A stretch of DNA of 64,000 nucleotides from Serratia ureilytica (GTDB taxonomy: Bacteria > Pseudomonadota > Gammaproteobacteria > Enterobacterales > Enterobacteriaceae), in the NCBI RefSeq assembly GCF_013375155.1, contig NZ_JABXOF010000011.1:186001-250000 (forward strand), given 5' to 3'. Below the pieces are notes generated by a model, which saw only the letters and a program-made list of their open reading frames with translations, made no database searches and was not told where the DNA came from. The position numbers and the translations under genes were made by a program. Within the stretch, counting starts at the first letter, position 1. The number at the start of each line of letters is the position of its first letter. Of the stretch, positions 40,174-49,659 are shown one piece after another.

Positions 40174-40562
40174 AGGGCTATGCCTGGGGCGCCGCCAGCG
40201 TACTGCTGGTGACGCTGGCGCAGTTGCTGATGAAGTGGGGCATGGTTCAGATCCCGCTGATGTCGTTCGCCGATGTCTCGCTGACGCTGATCGGCGACTA
40301 CTGGCTGCCGCTGCTGGCGGTGGGCGGCGGCATCTTTGGCTATGCGCTGTCGATGCTGTGTTGGTTCTTTGCGCTGCGCCATCTGCCGTTAAACCGCGCT
40401 TATCCTCTGCTGAGCGTCAGCTATGCGCTGGTTTACCTGGCGGCGGTGATCCTGCCGTGGTTTAACGAATCCGCTACGCTGCTGAAAACGTTGGGCACGC
40501 TGTTTATTCTGTTCGGCGTCTGGCTGATTAACAGCAAATCCGAGACCAAATCGCCGCAATAG
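40170..40562 (+). CDS. arnF: Ara4N-undecaprenyl flippase subunit ArnF
   Basis: A 130-residue four-helix SMR-like partner of ArnE ([46 protein letters not shown]). The ATG overlapping the arnE stop is chosen. It is the last gene of the operon. No clear intrinsic terminator was seen in the 176 bases before nlpC. Confidence 0.9.
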   Translation: MKGYAWGAASVLLVTLAQLLMKWGMVQIPLMSFADVSLTLIGDYWLPLLAVGGGIFGYALSMLCWFFALRHLPLNRAYPLLSVSYALVYLAAVILPWFNESATLLKTLGTLFILFGVWLINSKSETKSPQ

Positions 40563-40738
40563 GGCCAAAACCGGCGATCCTGCTATTATCTCCCTCATGG
40601 CGCTTGCCTTTTTCCCCGTGCGGGAGATAAATTAACGCGAAATAGCGCTTTCCTTACGTGGTGCCGGCTTTGCCTCGCAGGCAGTGTAGTGGTGTACCGA
40701 ATGGCATAATGCGGCAACGTGTTCAATGAAGGGATATT

Positions 40739-41203
40739 ATGCGGATGCGTGTGTGGTTTTTATTAGCCAGTTTAATCCTCGCCGGTTGCAGCAGCCATGC
40801 GCCGCCACCCAGCGGCCGCCTGGCGGATTCTATCGTGGTGGTGGCTCAGCTCAATGAACAACTGCGCCAGTGGTACGGCACGCCATACCGTTACGGCGGC
40901 CTGGATCGCGGCGGCGTCGATTGCTCCGGCTTTGTTTACCGCACGTTCCGCGATCGCTTCGATATGCAGCTGCCCCGTTCGACCGAAGAGCAAACCTCGC
41001 TGGGCACCAAGGTCTCGCGCGACGAACTGATGCCGGGCGATCTGGTGTTTTTCAAAACCGGCGGCGGTGAGAACGGTCTGCACGTCGGCATTTACGATAC
41101 CAACGACCAATTTATCCACGCTTCGACCAGCCGCGGGGTGATCCGCTCCTCGCTCGATAACGTTTACTGGAAACGGGTGTACTGGCAGGCGCGGCGCATT
41201 TAG
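40739..41203 (+). CDS. nlpC: NlpC/P60 family lipoprotein, putative peptidoglycan endopeptidase
   Basis: A 154-residue lipoprotein, same length as E. coli NlpC. Lipobox LILAGCSS gives the acylated Cys. The catalytic Cys is in GGVDCSGFVYRTF, the His in GLHVGIYDTNDQFIHAS, so the Cys-His-His/Gln triad is complete. It should cleave D-Glu-mDAP bonds in the stem peptide. GAAGGGA precedes the ATG at 40739; ATG at 40745 is an equally plausible start. E. coli has it directly after btuD. Confidence 0.93.
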   Translation: MRMRVWFLLASLILAGCSSHAPPPSGRLADSIVVVAQLNEQLRQWYGTPYRYGGLDRGGVDCSGFVYRTFRDRFDMQLPRSTEEQTSLGTKVSRDELMPGDLVFFKTGGGENGLHVGIYDTNDQFIHASTSRGVIRSSLDNVYWKRVYWQARRI

Positions 41204-41262
41204 CCTTAACCCGTTGATTTGGTGTATCATGGCGGCATCACGTGTTTTGAACGGTGCCTGCC

Positions 41263-42276
41263 ATGAACAGTTTGCGTTTACTGATCTCCGACTCCTACGA
41301 TCCCTGGTTCAACCTGGCGGTGGAAGAGTGCATCTTCCGCGAAATGACCACGCAAAAAATCCTCTTCCTGTGGCGCAATGCCGAAACGGTGGTGATCGGC
41401 CAGTCGCAGAACCCCTGGAAAGAGTGCAACACCCGGCGTATGGAACAGGATGGCATTCGGCTGGCGCGGCGCAGCAGCGGCGGCGGGGCGGTATTCCACG
41501 ATTTGGGCAACACCTGCTTCACCTTTATGGCCGGCAAGCCGGGGTACGATAAAAGCGTCTCTACGAACATCATTCTGCAAGCGCTGCGGCAGTTGGGCGT
41601 AACGGCCGACGCATCGGGGCGCAATGACCTGGTGATGGAAACCGCCGACGGGCCGCGCAAAATATCCGGCTCCGCCTATCGCGAAACGCAGGATCGCGGT
41701 TTCCACCACGGCACGCTGTTGCTGAATGCCGATCTGGAGCGGCTGGCGGACTACCTCAATCCGGATCCCAAAAAACTGCAGGCCAAGGGCATCACCTCGG
41801 TGCGTTCACGCGTCGCCAACCTGGCGGAGTTTTTGCCGGGCATCAGCCATGAGCAGGTGTGTGAGGCGATCGTGCAGGCCTTCTTCGCCCACTATGGCGA
41901 GACGGCCGAGCCGGAGATCATTTCGCCGGATGTATTCCCCGATCTGCCCGATTTTGCCGCGCAGTTCGCCAAACAGAGCAGTTGGGAATGGAATTTCGGC
42001 AAGGCGCCGGCGTTCAGCCATCTGCTAAATGAACGCTTCGTCTGGGGCGGCGTGGACCTGTTCTTCGATGTCGAGAAGGGGACAATTGTTCGTGCGCAGG
42101 TATTCACCGACAGCCTGAATCCGGCTCCGCTACAGCGGTTGGCGGACATGCTGGTGGGCTGCGCGTACCGCAGTGAGCCCGTCGCCGCCTGCTGCGACCG
42201 CCTGGTGGCGGCCTATCCGCAACAGGCGGCTGAATTGACCGAGCTGCGGCAATGGCTGAGCGATACCATCCGCTAG
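41263..42276 (+). CDS. lplA: lipoate-protein ligase A
   Basis: A 337-residue ligase that activates scavenged lipoate with ATP and attaches it to E2 and GcvH lysines. The N-terminal domain has [20 protein letters not shown] (nucleotide/lipoyl binding) and [21 protein letters not shown] with the catalytic Lys, and a C-terminal accessory domain follows. The ATG at 41263 matches E. coli LplA (M-.[20 protein letters not shown]); an in-frame GTG nine bases upstream is possible. In E. coli lplA lies elsewhere, so its position between nlpC and ydiV is particular to this lineage. Confidence 0.95.
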   Translation: MNSLRLLISDSYDPWFNLAVEECIFREMTTQKILFLWRNAETVVIGQSQNPWKECNTRRMEQDGIRLARRSSGGGAVFHDLGNTCFTFMAGKPGYDKSVSTNIILQALRQLGVTADASGRNDLVMETADGPRKISGSAYRETQDRGFHHGTLLLNADLERLADYLNPDPKKLQAKGITSVRSRVANLAEFLPGISHEQVCEAIVQAFFAHYGETAEPEIISPDVFPDLPDFAAQFAKQSSWEWNFGKAPAFSHLLNERFVWGGVDLFFDVEKGTIVRAQVFTDSLNPAPLQRLADMLVGCAYRSEPVAACCDRLVAAYPQQAAELTELRQWLSDTIR

Positions 42277-42294
42277 CCGGGCGGTCTGGCTGCG

Positions 42295-42323
42295 AGGGGA
42301 TGAGCGTGCTCATCCCTTTTTTT
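42295..42323 (+). terminator. terminator of lplA
   Basis: AGGGGATGAGC-GT-GCTCATCCCT stem followed by TTTTTT. Confidence 0.9.
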
Positions 42324-42787
42324 ATCGCTGAAAGCGACGTTTCGCTGGGCGTAGCGCAGATTTTCTGAAAATCAAGGTGGGCATTTTTTCAGGTTTTCAA
42401 TGCGGCGAATAACGGGCGGAATTGATGCGTTATTAAATTTAATCAGTCATCGTTAACGGCCGGAAAAATTGGCGTTAAGTCAGAAAGATTATTTTACTTT
42501 ATTTAGGATTTTTCTTAATTAAAACAAAGGAGATAAGTCAAATTTGGCCTCAAATCCATTCCACTTAAGCCAAATATCTTTTCGCATCACGCGCCGAACG
42601 AGAAAAATGGCATAAGTGCGGCTGCTTTTCTTTGCGCCGTTCGCGATTGTCGTATAGCTTTAATCTATCAATTAAATGATATTTTACGAACATTTGCATT
42701 GATATTTCCGATTAATCCCAGAAGGATTGATCGATAAAATATATTGATATACGATGATACGCTAGCCATTCATCCTGTGGCATTAAA
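42324..42787. other. long AT-rich leader upstream of ydiV
   Basis: About 460 bases, AT-rich compared with its surroundings, with no gene. AAAGGAGATAAG at about 42524-42535 looks like a ribosome-binding site but no start codon follows in range. No clear ribosome-binding site precedes the ydiV ATG. Confidence 0.5.
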
Positions 42788-43519
42788 ATGAACATCCAAC
42801 TCGAAGCTGACTTTATTAGTAGCTATGTTTTTCAACCTGTTTACTCAATGGAGGGTGGGCTGTTGGCGGTGGAAATGTTGAGCCGTTTCAACAGTCTCGA
42901 CGGTGATTTAGCCATGCCGGCCGAAATTGGGATTAATTTATTGGCGCCTGAACAAAGGATTGAGTTATTTAATGAGCAATTGAGACTGGCGGAGCAGCAT
43001 GCTGCCTGGTTTACCGGTAACAGCGTGCAGTTGACCATCAATATCGAAGAAACCATCGTCGAGCTTATTCTTTCCGATCCGGCCTTGTGCCAGAGGATCC
43101 GGCAATATCCTTTTATTGCATTTGAAATGAGTGAGAGTTTTCCGAATCTTTCTGCCGGAAAGAACAATACAAGCGTGCGGCGATTAAGCGAATTGTTTAC
43201 GCTATGGCTTGATGATTTCGGTTCCGGTAAAGCCACGCTGACCGCGTTGTACGATGGTTTGTTTGACTACGTAAAGATAGACAAGCGTTTTTACTGGCAG
43301 CTGTTTACCCATCAGGGGTATGACGTGGTCATCGACTCGTTGTTAAAGAATATCAACCTGTTGTGTAAAGGCGTGATCGTCGGAGGAATAGAGAAAAAAG
43401 AGTACTTTAATAAACTCAGATACGCCGGTGTTTTAGGCCTGCAAGGTTTTTTATGGCCCAGCGTTGGTGTGGATAATCTGCAAGCTTTGCTGGCGATGCC
43501 CAGCGAGTTCAATAATTAA
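42788..43519 (+). CDS. ydiV: degenerate EAL-domain protein, YdiV/RflP-like anti-FlhDC factor
   Basis: A 243-residue single EAL-fold protein. The catalytic EAL triplet reads EML (LLAVEMLSRF), and other metal and phosphodiesterase residues are altered, although LDDFGSGKATL keeps DDFG. PNLSAGKNNTSVRRLSELF and LQGFLWPSVGVDNLQAL align with Salmonella YdiV (STM1344), which binds FlhD and blocks flagellar gene activation instead of cleaving c-di-GMP. The gene order nlpC-ydiV-ydiU supports the call. Base composition is lower in GC than neighbours. Translation probably starts weakly, since no good ribosome-binding site is present. Confidence 0.85.
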   Translation: MNIQLEADFISSYVFQPVYSMEGGLLAVEMLSRFNSLDGDLAMPAEIGINLLAPEQRIELFNEQLRLAEQHAAWFTGNSVQLTINIEETIVELILSDPALCQRIRQYPFIAFEMSESFPNLSAGKNNTSVRRLSELFTLWLDDFGSGKATLTALYDGLFDYVKIDKRFYWQLFTHQGYDVVIDSLLKNINLLCKGVIVGGIEKKEYFNKLRYAGVLGLQGFLWPSVGVDNLQALLAMPSEFNN

Positions 43520-43763
43520 GAAGTGATACAAAAAAACTACACACAATGAGGTAAATAAGCGACGGGGTGATGTTTAGCGTGATTCAGTCGCCGTTATTCC
43601 CCCACGTTTTGCTGATAACCGCGTTTGTCAGCCGACGTTCAGCGCGTTTCCTCACGCGAAACCTCCCGCATCCGTTCTGGCGACAGGCGGATGCGTTCTC
43701 CCTGCATTCCTTCGGTGTTAATCCTCCCGTTCAGGCTCTACACTACGCTGAAACGGAGGGCCT

Positions 43764-45206
43764 ATGCCGCAATTCGATAACGCTTACTATCAACAATTAC
43801 CCGGTTTTTACACCGCCCTGAACCCGACGCCGCTCAAGGATGTGCGCCTGCTGTACCACAGTGAGCCGCTGGCGCGCGAGCTGGGGCTGGATGACAGTTG
43901 GTTTACTCAGGATAAAACCCCGATTTGGGCGGGGGAAACGCTGCTGCCGGGCATGCAGCCGTTGGCACAGGTGTACAGTGGCCACCAGTTCGGCGTCTGG
44001 GCCGGGCAACTGGGCGATGGGCGCGGCATTTTGCTGGGCGAACAAGTCCTGGCGGACGGCAGTCACCGTGACTGGCACCTGAAGGGCGCCGGGCTGACGC
44101 CGTATTCACGCATGGGGGATGGCCGCGCGGTGCTGCGTTCGGTTGTCCGCGAGTTTCTGGCCTCTGAGGCGTTGCACCATCTGGGGATCCCCACCACGCG
44201 TGCGTTAACTATTGTCACCAGTCAACAACCGGTATACCGCGAGCAGCCGGAACGCGGCGCGATGCTGCTGCGGGTGGCGGAAAGCCATGTGCGCTTCGGT
44301 CACTTCGAACACTTTTATTACCGCAAACAGCCGGAGCAGGTGCGGCAGCTGGCGGATTTCGTCATCGCCCGTCACTGGCCGCAGTTGCAGGATCAGGCCG
44401 ATCGTTACCTGTTGTGGTTTACCGACGTGGTCGAACGCACGGCGCGCCTGATCGCCCATTGGCAAACCGTCGGATTCGCCCACGGCGTGATGAACACCGA
44501 CAACATGTCGATTCTCGGCATCACCATCGATTACGGCCCTTACGGCTTCCTCGATGACTATCAGCCCGGCTACATCTGTAACCATTCCGACCATCAAGGG
44601 CGTTACGCCTTTGATAATCAGCCGGCGGTGGCGTTATGGAACCTGCATCGCCTGGCGCAAACCTTGTCGGGGCTGATGACTGCCGAACAGCTGCAGCAGG
44701 CGTTGGCGGCGTATGAACCGGCGTTGATGCGCGCTTATGGCGAACAGATGCGCGCCAAACTGGGCTTCTTCACGCCGACGGCGCAGGATAACGACGTGCT
44801 GACCGGCCTGTTGAGCCTGATGGCCCAGGAAGGGCGGGACTATACCCGCACGTTCCGTCTGTTGAGCGAAACCGAACAGCAACAGGCGCAGTCGCCGCTG
44901 CGCGATGAGTTTATCGACCGCGCGGCCTTCGACGCCTGGTATCAGCAATATCGTCAGCGTTTGCAGCAGGAGCAGGTCAGCGACGCGGAGCGGCAACGGG
45001 CGATGAAGGCGGTGAACCCACGGCTGATCCTGCGCAACTACCTGGCCCAGCAAGCGATTGAGGATGCGGAGAAAGACGACGTCGGCCGTTTGCAGCGGTT
45101 GCATCAGGCCTTGCTGCGGCCGTTCGACGATGCGCCGGAGTATGACGATCTCGCCGCGCTGCCGCCGGACTGGGGCAAACATCTGGAGATTTCCTGCTCC
45201 AGCTGA
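43764..45206 (+). CDS. selO: protein adenylyltransferase SelO (YdiU)
   Basis: A 480-residue pseudokinase-fold AMP transferase that AMPylates Ser/Thr/Tyr residues of redox proteins. The inverted-ATP pocket motifs are present: [22 protein letters not shown] and [25 protein letters not shown]. The protein ends ISCSS, where Cys stands in the place of the eukaryotic selenocysteine. ACGGAGGG precedes the ATG. A possible -10 (TACACT) sits about 30 bases upstream. The 244-base gap to ydiV holds a GCATCCG/CGGATGC stem-loop (43669-43695) and no gene. Confidence 0.95.
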   Translation: MPQFDNAYYQQLPGFYTALNPTPLKDVRLLYHSEPLARELGLDDSWFTQDKTPIWAGETLLPGMQPLAQVYSGHQFGVWAGQLGDGRGILLGEQVLADGSHRDWHLKGAGLTPYSRMGDGRAVLRSVVREFLASEALHHLGIPTTRALTIVTSQQPVYREQPERGAMLLRVAESHVRFGHFEHFYYRKQPEQVRQLADFVIARHWPQLQDQADRYLLWFTDVVERTARLIAHWQTVGFAHGVMNTDNMSILGITIDYGPYGFLDDYQPGYICNHSDHQGRYAFDNQPAVALWNLHRLAQTLSGLMTAEQLQQALAAYEPALMRAYGEQMRAKLGFFTPTAQDNDVLTGLLSLMAQEGRDYTRTFRLLSETEQQQAQSPLRDEFIDRAAFDAWYQQYRQRLQQEQVSDAERQRAMKAVNPRLILRNYLAQQAIEDAEKDDVGRLQRLHQALLRPFDDAPEYDDLAALPPDWGKHLEISCSS

Positions 45207-45217
45207 GATGAAAAAAG

Positions 45218-45933
45218 GGCGCCTCATGGCGTAATGCTGGTCAGTTAGCGTTTTTATGCAGGCGTTCGTGAAATTTTCGGTCGATAAAAGTGAGATGCCT
45301 CATGTGGCTCACGCACCTCGACCGAGCCAGGGGCCGAAGGCGCGGCCCCTGGCAACCCGCGCCTTTGCCCTGTCAGACGGTTGGCTTTGCCAACTGCCCT
45401 CTCTCCGCCATAGCGCATTGAGGCCGGTTGCGACAGGCGTCCCTGCCTGTCTCACCTGAAACCGCCGTCCATGGCGGTTTCTCCTAATGCGCTATGCCTG
45501 CGTTCGGCGTCTTCAAGGGCGCCCAACACCGCGCTCATCTCCAACTTCTCTACCACAACCTCATAAGCGACAGATTTCCCGATAGCAGCCAGCTCAGGTG
45601 TTGACCTTGGGCGCGCATCACCGGCTGCCGAGCAAGACGGCGTTGTCAGGGGCAACCGGCCAGGGAAGGCCGGTTGAGGCGAGACTAACAGGGACGTTTG
45701 TCGCAGCCGACCCGCCCGACAACGCAGACGCGGCGAGGGTATCCGCATAGCGGACAGACGGTGTTAAGCAAAGGCGCGGGTGGAGGGGCCGCGCCATCGG
45801 CCCCTCCAATTGCCGTTCATGTTGGCCACAGAGAAATGCGGGACATTTACGGCAATTCCCCTGCACAGAACGCCCAGAGGCTGGATAAAAAAATGCCACT
45901 CAGGATTAACTGAGCGGCATTACGCCTCATGGC
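45218..45933. repeat. inverted-repeat-rich non-coding island with Ash/Icd-like remnants
   Basis: The ends share an imperfect inverted repeat of about 36 bp (27 matches by eye; left 45217-45252, right 45904-45939). Inside are a second, better inverted pair of about 40 bp (left near 45325-45368, right near 45772-45812), each containing its own hairpin (CAGGGGCC..GGCCCCTG and GAGGGGCC..GGCCCCTC), and a third 11-bp pair CATAGCGCATT/AATGCGCTATG (45409-45419, 45486-45496). Rightward and leftward short frames read similarly from both sides (ARPLATRAFALS versus ARPLHPRLCLTPS). This style resembles N-terminal parts of phage Ash/Icd-like proteins. No complete gene, transposase or att site was seen. Confidence 0.5.
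45886..45918 (-). terminator. terminator of the hem/hmu operon
   Basis: On the minus strand GCCGCTCAG-TTAATC-CTGAGTGGC is followed by ATTTTTTTA, 30 bases after the hmuV stop. Confidence 0.85.
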
Positions 45934-45946
45934 GCCCTTGAACGTT

Positions 45947-46732
45947 TCATTGGCGCAGATAGACCTGCGGCAACGACACTTCGGGATGATGAATCACGCC
46001 GAGATCGGCCTGGTACCAGCGGGTGAGGATTTCCGTCTGCAACACTTCCTGCGGTGTGCCGCTCGCCACCAGGCGCCCCTGATGCAACAGCAGGATGCGG
46101 TCGGCGTACAGCGCCGCCAGATTGAGATCGTGCAGCACACAGCAGACGCCCAGCGGCTGTTGGCGCGTCAACGAGCGCAGCAGGCGCAGGGTATGCTGCT
46201 GGTGGTAAAGATCCAACGCCGAAGTCGGCTCGTCGAGGAACAGCCAGGCGGGGGACGGCTGCGGCTGCCACAGCTGTGCCAATACCCGCGCCAGTTGCAC
46301 CCGCTGCTGTTCGCCGCCGGACAGCTGACGATAGTCGCGCTGCGCCAGCGCCAGGCAATCGGTCTGCGCCATCACCTGTTGGATCGCCTGGTGCTCGTCG
46401 CGTTTGCCGTGCGGCGCGCGTCCCATGCTGACCACTTCTTCCACGCTGAAGGGAAACGCCAGATCGCTGTATTGACGCATCACGGCTCGGACTTTGGCCA
46501 ACTGCTGCGGCGCCCAGTGTTCCAGCGGGCGGCCAAGCAGCCGGCATTCGCCGCAGTCCGGCGTCAAATAGCCGGTCAGCAAACGCAGCAGCGTCGATTT
46601 GCCGGCGCCGTTAGGGCCGATAATCGCCACCATTTCACCGCCGGCGAGGCTGAGCGAAACATCGTTGATCAAGCGGCGCGTACCGAGGCTGTAGCGCAGC
46701 TCCCGGGCCGTGAGGTTGGCGGCGTTATCCAC
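45947..46732 (-). CDS. hmuV: haem ABC transporter ATPase HmuV
   Basis: A 261-residue ABC ATPase with Walker [10 protein letters not shown], signature LSGGEQQR, Walker [13 protein letters not shown] and switch His in CVLHDLN. The insert [20 protein letters not shown] is typical of HmuV/HemV haem importers. It powers HmuU. The start overlaps hmuU by eight bases; it is the last gene of a minus-strand operon and ends at a strong terminator. Confidence 0.93.
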   Translation of the reverse strand: MDNAANLTARELRYSLGTRRLINDVSLSLAGGEMVAIIGPNGAGKSTLLRLLTGYLTPDCGECRLLGRPLEHWAPQQLAKVRAVMRQYSDLAFPFSVEEVVSMGRAPHGKRDEHQAIQQVMAQTDCLALAQRDYRQLSGGEQQRVQLARVLAQLWQPQPSPAWLFLDEPTSALDLYHQQHTLRLLRSLTRQQPLGVCCVLHDLNLAALYADRILLLHQGRLVASGTPQEVLQTEILTRWYQADLGVIHHPEVSLPQVYLRQ

Positions 46733-47729
46733 CGGTTCGCTCCCGCTGGCGCATCACCAGCCACAAGAAGTAAGGGCCGCCGATCAGGCTGGTCATCAAT
46801 CCCACCGGCATTTCGGCCGGCGCCACCAGCGTGCGCGCCAGCGTGTCGCTGACCAGTAACAGGCAGGCGCCGCCCAGGGCGGAGCAGGGCAACAGCCAGC
46901 GGTGATCCCCGCCGAGGCGCATGCGCACCAGATGCGGCACCACCAGACCGACGAAGCCGATCACGCCGCTCATCGCCACCGCCGCGCCGATCAACAGGGC
47001 GCTCAACAGCAGCAGCTGCAGCTTGGCGCGCTGAACGTTCACCCCGAGGTAGTGTGCCTCTTCGTCCCCCAGCTGTAACAGGTTCAGACGACGCGCCTGC
47101 AGCAGCGTCAGCAGTGCCGTGGGCAGGATCAGCGAGGCGGAAACGGCCAGCGTCGGCCATTGCGACTGGCTGAGGCTGCCCATCATCCACAGCGAGAATT
47201 GGCGCAGCTGTTGATCGCTGCTGATGTAGGAGAGCACGCCGATGGCAGCCATACACAGGGCGTTGATCGCGATGCCCGCCAGCAGCAGCCGCGACAGATT
47301 GCCGTGCCCGCTGCGGCTGATGCCGTAGATCAACAGCGATACCAGCAGGCTGCCGAGGAACGCCGCCAGCATGTGGCCATACAACGCGATCGTCACCGGC
47401 AACGCCAGCGGCATCACGATGAACAGCGCGACAAACAGCGCGCCGCCGCTGCTGATGCCCAGCAGGCTCGGATCCGCCAGCGGATTGCGGAACAGCCCCT
47501 GCATTACCGCGCCGGATACCGCCAGCGCACAGCCGATCACCACCGCCAACAGCACGCGCGGCAGACGAATGTTCAGCCAGATGTGCCAGGCGGCGTCGCT
47601 GAAGGGTTCGCGCCACAGGGTGCCAAACGACAGCGTCAGCGCGCCCAGGTTAGCGGCGACCAGCGCCAGCAGCGTCAGCAGCACCAGCAGGCCGATGATG
47701 GCTAACTGAGGCGAGGTGCGACAGCGCAT
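46725..47729 (-). CDS. hmuU: haem ABC transporter permease HmuU
   Basis: A 334-residue FecCD-family permease with about ten helices ([69 protein letters not shown]). It forms the inner-membrane haem channel as a dimer. The ATG shares a base with the hmuT stop. It is a paralogue of BtuC in this window. Confidence 0.93.
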   Translation of the reverse strand: MRCRTSPQLAIIGLLVLLTLLALVAANLGALTLSFGTLWREPFSDAAWHIWLNIRLPRVLLAVVIGCALAVSGAVMQGLFRNPLADPSLLGISSGGALFVALFIVMPLALPVTIALYGHMLAAFLGSLLVSLLIYGISRSGHGNLSRLLLAGIAINALCMAAIGVLSYISSDQQLRQFSLWMMGSLSQSQWPTLAVSASLILPTALLTLLQARRLNLLQLGDEEAHYLGVNVQRAKLQLLLLSALLIGAAVAMSGVIGFVGLVVPHLVRMRLGGDHRWLLPCSALGGACLLLVSDTLARTLVAPAEMPVGLMTSLIGGPYFLWLVMRQRERTGG

Positions 47730-48559
47730 TACTTTTGCTCCGCCGCGTGGCGCAGTTTGGCCAGCGCCGCCGGCGTTTCCAGACCGAAGCCCAGCAGCGC
47801 CATGTCATCGACGATCAGCACGCGACGCTGCTTACCTGCCGGCGTCAACGCCAGACCCGGCAACGTCCACAGTTGCTGTTCGCCGCCGAGGGTGCGCACG
47901 CCGTCGGTGGTGACCAGCAACAGGTCCGGCGCGCTGGCGATGACGCCTTCCTGCGACAGCGGACGGTAGCGGTCAAAACCCTGCATGGCGTTTTTCAGTC
48001 CGGCGGCGGCGATCACCGCGTCGGCGGCGGTGTGTTGCCCGGCCGCCATCGGCGTAATGCCGCCGTGGCTCATCACAAACAGCACCTTGACCGGCAGCGG
48101 AGTGGTATCGACCGCCGCCAGCTGCTGTTGATAGCGCTCGCTCAACTGCTTGCCTTGCTCATCACGCTGCAGCGCGGCGGCGATCGCGGCGATTTTTTGC
48201 GGCACCGCTTGCAGGGTGGTGTCACCCGGCACGCTGACGACCTTGACGCCGCTGTCCGCCAGTTGTTTGAGCACCAGCGCCGGCTGCGCCAGCTCGGTCG
48301 TCAGCACCAGCGTCGGTTTCAGCGCCAGAATGCCTTCGGCGTTCAGCTGGCGCATGTAGCCGACGTCCGGCAGCTTTTTCACCGCTTCCGGATGCAGGCT
48401 GGTGCTGTCGCGGGCGATCACGTCGTCGCCGGCGCCGAGCGCAAAGGCGATTTCCGTCACGTCGCCGCCGATCGAGACGATGCGCTGCGCGGCGGCGGCG
48501 GTGAGCGGCAGCGTCAGCGTCACCATCAACGCCAGGCGGCGGATCAAGGAGGATTTCAT
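47729..48559 (-). CDS. hmuT: periplasmic haem-binding protein HmuT
   Basis: A 276-residue cluster A-II binding protein. The signal peptide ends [35 protein letters not shown] is typical of haem-binding HmuT/HemT; Tyr ligands occur in the YMRQLN and [10 protein letters not shown] areas. The ATG at 48559 overlaps the hmuS stop (ATGA). The long upstream extension was rejected because it would put an Arg-rich segment before the signal peptide. Confidence 0.92.
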   Translation of the reverse strand: MKSSLIRRLALMVTLTLPLTAAAAQRIVSIGGDVTEIAFALGAGDDVIARDSTSLHPEAVKKLPDVGYMRQLNAEGILALKPTLVLTTELAQPALVLKQLADSGVKVVSVPGDTTLQAVPQKIAAIAAALQRDEQGKQLSERYQQQLAAVDTTPLPVKVLFVMSHGGITPMAAGQHTAADAVIAAAGLKNAMQGFDRYRPLSQEGVIASAPDLLLVTTDGVRTLGGEQQLWTLPGLALTPAGKQRRVLIVDDMALLGFGLETPAALAKLRHAAEQK

Positions 48560-49593
48560 GCGGCGATGTCCTTGGCGGCGAGCGCGGCGACCTGCTCGCG
48601 CCACTGGGTTTGTTCCGGTTGGCCTTCGGTGCGCTGGCCATACAGCTGCGCGATCTGCGTGCCATCTGCGGCGAACAGCTCCAGGCTGGTGACGATGCCG
48701 TCTTTGGTCGGTTTGCGGGTGATCCAGCTTTCGGCGATGGCGTTTTCAATCAGGTGCAGCGTGAAGCGGCGGTTGAACACGTTGATCCAGCCTTCCTGCG
48801 GCATCAAGCGTTCGATCTGGCCGGTGAAAATCTGCACGCAGCCACGGTTGCCGACGAAGATCATGATCTCATTTTGCTGTTGCTGCGCCGCCTCCAGCAG
48901 TTGCGACAGCGCGCTGTTGTCCACCTGATAGGCCAGATCGTCGCCGACAGCGCGGAAGGCCTGCTGACGCGTCAGCTTATTGCGGCTCAGCAGCTGGAAG
49001 AACTGGTGCACGTCGGTCATCGCGCGCCATTCAGCGTCGATTTTGGCCTGATCCTGCGTGGCTTCATCGGAGGTGGCCGCCTCGGCGGGCTGCAGCGCCA
49101 GCGCCGGGTTTTCTTCGCTCAGGTGGCGTTCCACCAGCGCCATCCAGGCCGGCAGATCGGTTTCCTCGGTGGTGTAGACCTTGTGCAGTGCATCGCCCTG
49201 CGGGTCAAAGAACTGAATGCTGTGGCGCACGCCGCGCTTGTTGGTTTCGCTCATGGCGAAGACGCTGGTCCAGTGGTTGAGGAACAGGCGCAGATCCAGC
49301 TCGCGCGGGTTGAGGATCAGCCCGGCGTGGCCGTTGAGGTGCTGGTTGCGGTAGCGGCCCATCTGCTCATGCACCGCATAGCTGTTGCGGGTGATGGACT
49401 TGGTGACGCCCACTTGCTCGAGTTCGGTCAGCAACGTGCGTGCGTCGGCCTGCAGGCGGCGGGCGTCGTGGCCAACGCGGGCGTGCGTCAGCTCTGCTTC
49501 GCTGACGCCAAGGATCGCCGCCAGATCGCGGGCGTATTTACCGGGATGGTCGATTTTAGCCTGTTGGTAACGTTCGTACAGGGTGTTGCTCAT
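48556..49593 (-). CDS. hmuS: haem-degrading/haem-handling protein HmuS (HemS)
   Basis: A 345-residue HemS/ChuS-family cytoplasmic protein made of two similar halves. The proximal haem ligand His is in [35 protein letters not shown] and [20 protein letters not shown] are family blocks. Relatives accept imported haem and open the ring or store it to release iron. AGGAGAATCC lies ahead of the ATG. It begins 66 bases after hemR with a stable hairpin in the gap. Confidence 0.93.
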   Translation of the reverse strand: MSNTLYERYQQAKIDHPGKYARDLAAILGVSEAELTHARVGHDARRLQADARTLLTELEQVGVTKSITRNSYAVHEQMGRYRNQHLNGHAGLILNPRELDLRLFLNHWTSVFAMSETNKRGVRHSIQFFDPQGDALHKVYTTEETDLPAWMALVERHLSEENPALALQPAEAATSDEATQDQAKIDAEWRAMTDVHQFFQLLSRNKLTRQQAFRAVGDDLAYQVDNSALSQLLEAAQQQQNEIMIFVGNRGCVQIFTGQIERLMPQEGWINVFNRRFTLHLIENAIAESWITRKPTKDGIVTSLELFAADGTQIAQLYGQRTEGQPEQTQWREQVAALAAKDIAA

Positions 49594-49621
49594 GCGGGAT
49601 TCTCCTGCGCTGTGATGCGAA

Positions 49622-49646
49622 TGGCGGACACACCGGATGTCCGCCA
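49622..49646 (-). promoter_or_regulatory. intercistronic hairpin between hemR and hmuS
   Basis: TGGCGGACA pairs perfectly with TGTCCGCCA around seven bases, just after the hemR stop on the minus strand. No T-run follows, so it is more likely an mRNA stability or processing element than a terminator. Confidence 0.5.
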
Positions 49647-49659
49647 GATAGTCAAATGA

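Noticed and set aside
45698-45913. 71-residue plus-strand frame (GYPHSG...) in the inverted-repeat island as a real gene
   Set aside because: It overlaps the hmu terminator, lacks a ribosome-binding site, and has no counterpart of normal length; treated as a remnant only.
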